NCBI GenBank assembly: GCA_902792905.1 | Contig: CADBBH010000007.1 | Span: 62,001 to 126,000, forward strand | Direction of reading: 5' to 3' | Origin: Oscillospiraceae bacterium | Lineage (GTDB): Bacteria; Bacillota; Clostridia; Oscillospirales; Acutalibacteraceae | DNA: 64,000 nucleotides | Part shown: in pieces, positions 60,656 through 64,000 of the stretch | How positions within the stretch are numbered: position 1 is the first letter of the stretch | Layout of the letters: every line of letters begins with the position of its first letter | Notes under the pieces: model-generated | The model's input: the letters and a program-made list of their open reading frames with translations, nothing else | The model's database searches: none | What the model was told of the DNA's origin: nothing | Made by a program: the position numbers and the translations under genes

Positions 60656-60684
60656 ATTGTACTCCTCTCCCGCGTGAGAGGCAA
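60656..60684 (-). promoter_or_regulatory. Promoter of the XRE regulator with spacer operator
   Basis: On the minus strand TTGCCT (60684-60679) and TACAAT (60661-60656) are 17 bases apart. CTCTCCCGCGTGAGAG (60665-60680) is a 16-base palindrome with one mismatched pair, lying between the two boxes. Binding by the regulator itself is the likely reading. Confidence 0.72.
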
Positions 60685-60811
60685 GCAACCGGCTGTTGCC
60701 CCGCTGTGCGCTGTCAAAAGCATATCACAATCCCTGTAATTATTCAATTCCTTTCGTTATTCTCACCAAAAACCTCCTGCGCCCGGCGGCAACACTTATA
60801 ATAAAATTCTC

Positions 60812-60840
60812 TTTACTTTTTATTATAACTCTGTTATAAT
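60812..60840 (+). promoter_or_regulatory. ppdK promoter
   Basis: TTTACT (60812-60817) and TATAAT (60835-60840) are 17 bases apart, and the leader ends in TTTGGAGG 8 bases before the ATG. The 260 bases between the regulator and ppdK hold these two promoters and no other recognisable feature. Confidence 0.72.
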
Positions 60841-60895
60841 TTTCTACGGTCAAAAATTAAATTTTGCAAAATTTCAATTTTTTGGAGGAAAAAAT

Positions 60896-63532
60896 ATGGC
60901 AAACAAATGGGTCTACATGTTTGACGAAGGCAACATGTCCATGCGTAATCTTCTCGGCGGTAAAGGCGCTAACCTCGCGGAAATGACCGAAATCGGCCTT
61001 CCCGTTCCCTATGGTTTCACCATCACCACAGAAGCTTGCACACAGTACTATGAAGACGGCAGAAAGATCAATGACGAAATCATGGCTCAGGCTATGGAAG
61101 GCGTCAAGAAGATGGAAGAGAAGAACGGCAAGGAGTTCGGCTCCAAGACCAATCCTCTGCTTGTTTCAGTCCGTTCCGGCGCCCGCGCATCAATGCCCGG
61201 TATGATGGATACCATCCTCAACCTCGGCCTCAATGACGAAGTTGTCGCCGCTATGATCGAAGGCAACCCGGATCCCGCTTTCGAGAGATTCGTATATGAC
61301 TCCTACAGAAGATTCATCCAGATGTTCTCCGACGTCGTTATGGAAGTCGGCAAGAAATATTTTGAGAAGCTCATCGACGAGATGAAAGAGAAGAAGGGCG
61401 TAAAGTTCGACGTAGAGCTCAACGCCGCAGATCTCAAAGAGCTTGCTGCCCAGTTCAAGGCAGAGTATAAGAACCAGCTCGGCGAAGATTTCCCCTCAGA
61501 TCCCGTTCAGCAGCTCAAGCTCGCTATCGAAGCTGTTTTCCGTTCATGGGACAATCCCCGCGCGAACGTTTACAGAAGAGATAACGATATCCCCTATTCA
61601 TGGGGTACCGCAGTCAACGTAATGCCCATGGTATTCGGCAACCTCAATAACCAGTCCGGCACAGGCGTTGCATTCACCAGAGACCCCGCAACAGGCGAAA
61701 AGAAGCTCATGGGCGAGTTCCTTATCAACGCTCAGGGCGAAGACGTTGTTGCAGGCGTACGTACTCCGATGCCCATCGCTCAGATGGAAAAAGAGTTCCC
61801 CGAAGCTTACGCTGATTTCATCAAGGTTTGCGATATCCTTGAGAATCACTATCACGATATGCAGGATATGGAGTTCACCGTTGAGAACAAGAAGCTCTAT
61901 ATGCTCCAGTGCCGTAACGGCAAGAGAACAGCTCCCGCTGCTCTTCAGATTGCCTGCGACCTTATCGACGAAGGTCACAAGACCGAAAAAGAAGCTGTCA
62001 TGATGATCGATCCCAGAAACCTTGACACTCTTCTTCATCCCCAGTTTGACGCAAAAGCTCTTAAAGAAGCTACTCCCATCGGCAAGGGACTCGGCGCTTC
62101 TCCCGGCGCTGCCTGCGGTAAGGTTGTTTTCACAGCCGACGACGCCGAAGCATGGAACGCAAAGGGCGAGAAGGTAGTCCTTGTCCGTCTTGAGACTTCT
62201 CCCGAAGATATCACCGGCATGAAGGCTTCGCAGGGCATCCTGACCGTCCGCGGCGGTATGACCTCCCACGCAGCCGTTGTTGCCCGCGGCATGGGCACCT
62301 GCTGCGTTTCCGGATGCGGCGACATCAATATGGACGAAGAAAACAAGAAGTTCACCCTTGCAGGCAAGACCTTCAACGAGGGCGACTATATTTCAATCGA
62401 CGGCTCAACCGGCAATATCTATGACGGCATCATCCCCACCGTTGACGCCCAGATCGCCGGCACATTCGGCAGAATCATGGCTCTCGCCGACAAATACCGC
62501 AAGCTCAAAGTCCGCACCAATGCCGACACTCCCGCAGACGCCAAGAAGGCGCGCGAGCTCGGCGCAGAGGGCATCGGCCTTTGCCGTACAGAGCATATGT
62601 TCTTCGAGGCAGACAGAATCGCCGCTTTCCGCGAGATGATCTGCTCCGATACAGTTGAAGAGAGAGAAGCTGCTCTTGAGAAGATTCTTCCCTATCAGCA
62701 GGGCGACTTTGAGAAGCTCTATGAAGCTCTTGAAGGCAACCCCGTAACCATCAGATTCCTCGATCCTCCTCTTCACGAGTTCGTTCCCACCACCGAAGAC
62801 GAAATCAAGCTTCTCGCCGAGACTCAGGGCAAGAGCGTTGAGACCATCAAGGCCATCATCTCCTCCCTCCACGAGTTCAACCCGATGATGGGTCACAGAG
62901 GCTGCCGTCTCGCGGTTACATATCCCGAAATCGCAAAGATGCAGACCAAGGCTGTCATCCGCGCGGCAATCAACGTTCAGAAGGCTCATCCCGACTGGAC
63001 CGTCAAGCCCGAAATCATGATTCCGCTCGTATGCGAAATCAAGGAGCTCAAATTCGTCAAGAAGATCGTCGTTGAGACCGCGGACGCTGAAATCGCAGCC
63101 GCAGGCGCAGACCTCAAGTATGAAGTCGGCACAATGATTGAGATTCCCAGAGCGGCCCTCACCGCTGACGAAATCGCCAAAGAGGCAGACTTCTTCTGCT
63201 TCGGCACAAACGACCTTACTCAGATGACCTTCGGCTTCAGCCGTGACGACGCAGGCAAGTTCCTCGACGCTTACTATGATACCAAGATCTTTGAGAACGA
63301 TCCGTTTGCAAAGCTCGACCAGGCCGGCGTAGGCAAGCTTATGGAGATGGCTATCTCGCTCGGCAAGCCCGTCAATCCCGCTCTTCACTGCGGTATCTGC
63401 GGCGAGCACGGCGGCGACCCGACATCCGTTGAGTTCTGCCACAAGATCGGCCTCGACTATGTCTCCTGCTCACCCTTCAGAGTTCCCATCGCCCGCCTCG
63501 CAGCAGCACAGGCTGCTATCGCCGAAGGCTGA
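60896..63532 (+). CDS. ppdK: Pyruvate, phosphate dikinase
   Basis: The 878-residue protein is complete PPDK: an N-terminal ATP-grasp domain (about 1-340, NLLGGKGANLAEM, SVRSGARASMPGMMDT), the swivelling phosphohistidine domain with His458 in GGMTSHAAVVARGMG, and a TIM barrel with GTMIEIPRAALTADEIA and Cys835 in HCGICGEHGGDP. It interconverts PEP, AMP and PPi with pyruvate, ATP and Pi. In many anaerobes it replaces or supplements pyruvate kinase and saves energy using PPi. Codon choice (many AAG, CTC, GCT and GAA codons) differs from its neighbours and fits high expression. A strong terminator follows. Confidence 0.98.
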   Translation: MANKWVYMFDEGNMSMRNLLGGKGANLAEMTEIGLPVPYGFTITTEACTQYYEDGRKINDEIMAQAMEGVKKMEEKNGKEFGSKTNPLLVSVRSGARASMPGMMDTILNLGLNDEVVAAMIEGNPDPAFERFVYDSYRRFIQMFSDVVMEVGKKYFEKLIDEMKEKKGVKFDVELNAADLKELAAQFKAEYKNQLGEDFPSDPVQQLKLAIEAVFRSWDNPRANVYRRDNDIPYSWGTAVNVMPMVFGNLNNQSGTGVAFTRDPATGEKKLMGEFLINAQGEDVVAGVRTPMPIAQMEKEFPEAYADFIKVCDILENHYHDMQDMEFTVENKKLYMLQCRNGKRTAPAALQIACDLIDEGHKTEKEAVMMIDPRNLDTLLHPQFDAKALKEATPIGKGLGASPGAACGKVVFTADDAEAWNAKGEKVVLVRLETSPEDITGMKASQGILTVRGGMTSHAAVVARGMGTCCVSGCGDINMDEENKKFTLAGKTFNEGDYISIDGSTGNIYDGIIPTVDAQIAGTFGRIMALADKYRKLKVRTNADTPADAKKARELGAEGIGLCRTEHMFFEADRIAAFREMICSDTVEEREAALEKILPYQQGDFEKLYEALEGNPVTIRFLDPPLHEFVPTTEDEIKLLAETQGKSVETIKAIISSLHEFNPMMGHRGCRLAVTYPEIAKMQTKAVIRAAINVQKAHPDWTVKPEIMIPLVCEIKELKFVKKIVVETADAEIAAAGADLKYEVGTMIEIPRAALTADEIAKEADFFCFGTNDLTQMTFGFSRDDAGKFLDAYYDTKIFENDPFAKLDQAGVGKLMEMAISLGKPVNPALHCGICGEHGGDPTSVEFCHKIGLDYVSCSPFRVPIARLAAAQAAIAEG

Positions 63533-63567
63533 GTTCGCGAGAGAATAAACTCATAACAGCATAATTA

Positions 63568-63600
63568 AACTCCCCGATCCAGAAGGATTGGGGAGTTTTG
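63568..63600 (+). terminator. ppdK terminator
   Basis: AACTCCCCGATCC (63568-63580) and GGATTGGGGAGTT (63585-63597) form a 13-bp stem with one G-U pair and an AGAA loop, followed by TTGATAATTT. Confidence 0.88.
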
Positions 63601-63614
63601 ATAATTTATTCTTA

Positions 63615-64000
63615 TCAGCTGCCGAGCGGATACCGCATTTCGCAGAATGCGTCGTCGGCTGTGTCATAGCGCCATTCGCCGCGGTAGAAATCACGCCCGC
63701 GCACGAGAATCTCATTATCATAGACCTCGACCTCGATTCCGATGCCGCTCTCCTTGTATATCTCGCGGTCCTCTCCGGCGAGGTGTGTCAGGCGCGGGAG
63801 ATAAATCTCGGGATAGCCGAGGTCATCGTGAAACGACCAGAAGAGGTAAAGAGGCATATGGGTATGCCCTACGAAGCTGAAAAGCGGATGATCCGCGGCG
63901 TATTCCGCGAGCATATCAATAAGGCGGGTTGTTTCATTGCCGTCGGCATCCACCGCATAGTCGTGAGGATGATGCGAGAAGACGAATACGGGCTTGTCGC
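63615..64000 (-). CDS. Metallophosphoesterase (5' end outside window)
   Basis: The frame is open to the window edge. Its last 127 codons show the C-terminal half of a calcineurin-like phosphoesterase: VFVFSHHPHD and FVGHTHMP give the third and fourth metal motifs. An in-frame GTG at 63953 is internal, since the metal motif lies before it. The end (RYDTADDAFCEMRYPLG) resembles secreted phosphoesterases. The substrate cannot be told from this part. It converges on ppdK. Confidence 0.82.
   Translation of the reverse strand, partial: DKPVFVFSHHPHDYAVDADGNETTRLIDMLAEYAADHPLFSFVGHTHMPLYLFWSFHDDLGYPEIYLPRLTHLAGEDREIYKESGIGIEVEVYDNEILVRGRDFYRGEWRYDTADDAFCEMRYPLGS

Noticed and set aside
62405-63442. 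Open frame of 345 codons opposite ppdK
   Set aside because: Antisense to PPDK catalytic domains with no ribosome site; its composition mirrors the codon bias of ppdK.

Overview
The window looks like a chromosomal segment of an uncultured, probably gut- or rumen-living member of the Clostridia (Oscillospiraceae/Ruminococcaceae-like Firmicutes). This is an inference. It rests on strong AAGGAGG ribosome binding sites with many TTG/GTG starts, sigma-A promoters with 17-bp spacing, an nadD/yqeK-rsfS-leuS cluster, pyruvate phosphate dikinase, class B sortases, a SpoIID-type protein, and L-fucose and alpha-galactoside enzymes. No rRNA, tRNA or CRISPR array was seen.

Layout. 1-2036: the end of a methyltransferase gene, an alpha/beta hydrolase and an LCM/TcmP-type O-methyltransferase. 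2037-5570: an A+T-richer insertion with a 650-bp non-coding stretch packed with inverted repeats, a LexA/UmuD-type repressor with its own promoter and candidate operator, a 31-codon ORF, an acidic protein and a large serine recombinase. It reads as a very small integrative element whose only visible cargo is the hairpin region. 5668-12720: accessory metabolism and secreted proteins (DUF1232 protein, aldo/keto reductase, lipoprotein, phosphoesterase, cupin, GH36 alpha-galactosidase, SGNH hydrolase). 12782-18575 (minus): rpsU, then an operon ABC ATPase - permease - NadD/YqeK fusion - RsfS - LeuRS. 18741-20616: hemolysin III and a phosphodiester glycosidase on divergent strands. 20588-26903 (minus): a seven-gene operon starting with a membrane (VTT) domain joined in frame to galactokinase, then two M42 peptidases, a GNAT, a YhhN protein, a lipoprotein and DUF4186.

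27124-32151 (plus): HAD phosphatase coupled to mfd, then a membrane protein. 32190-34073 (minus): ECF sigma factor, a probable anti-sigma factor and a DUF2809 protein. 34157-35405: a small conserved protein and an amidohydrolase served by back-to-back promoters. 35448-45778 (minus): a long same-strand run of response regulator, histidine kinase, large lipoprotein, MIF-like protein, ComEA-like protein, AsnRS, FucU, FGGY kinase and FucI. 46016-54879 (plus): cysteine desulfurase, ThiI, CinA, two class B sortases and a SpoIID-like protein whose motif order is permuted. 54900-64000: EamA transporter, zinc-ribbon membrane protein, a large (alpha/alpha)6 glycosidase, an XRE regulator, ppdK and the end of a phosphoesterase gene.

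The points most worth following up are the hairpin-packed non-coding locus and its minimal element, the VTT-galactokinase joint over an A6 slippery run, the permuted SpoIID protein beside two sortases without a visible substrate, and G+C-rich palindromes lying in the -35/-10 spacers of three promoters.
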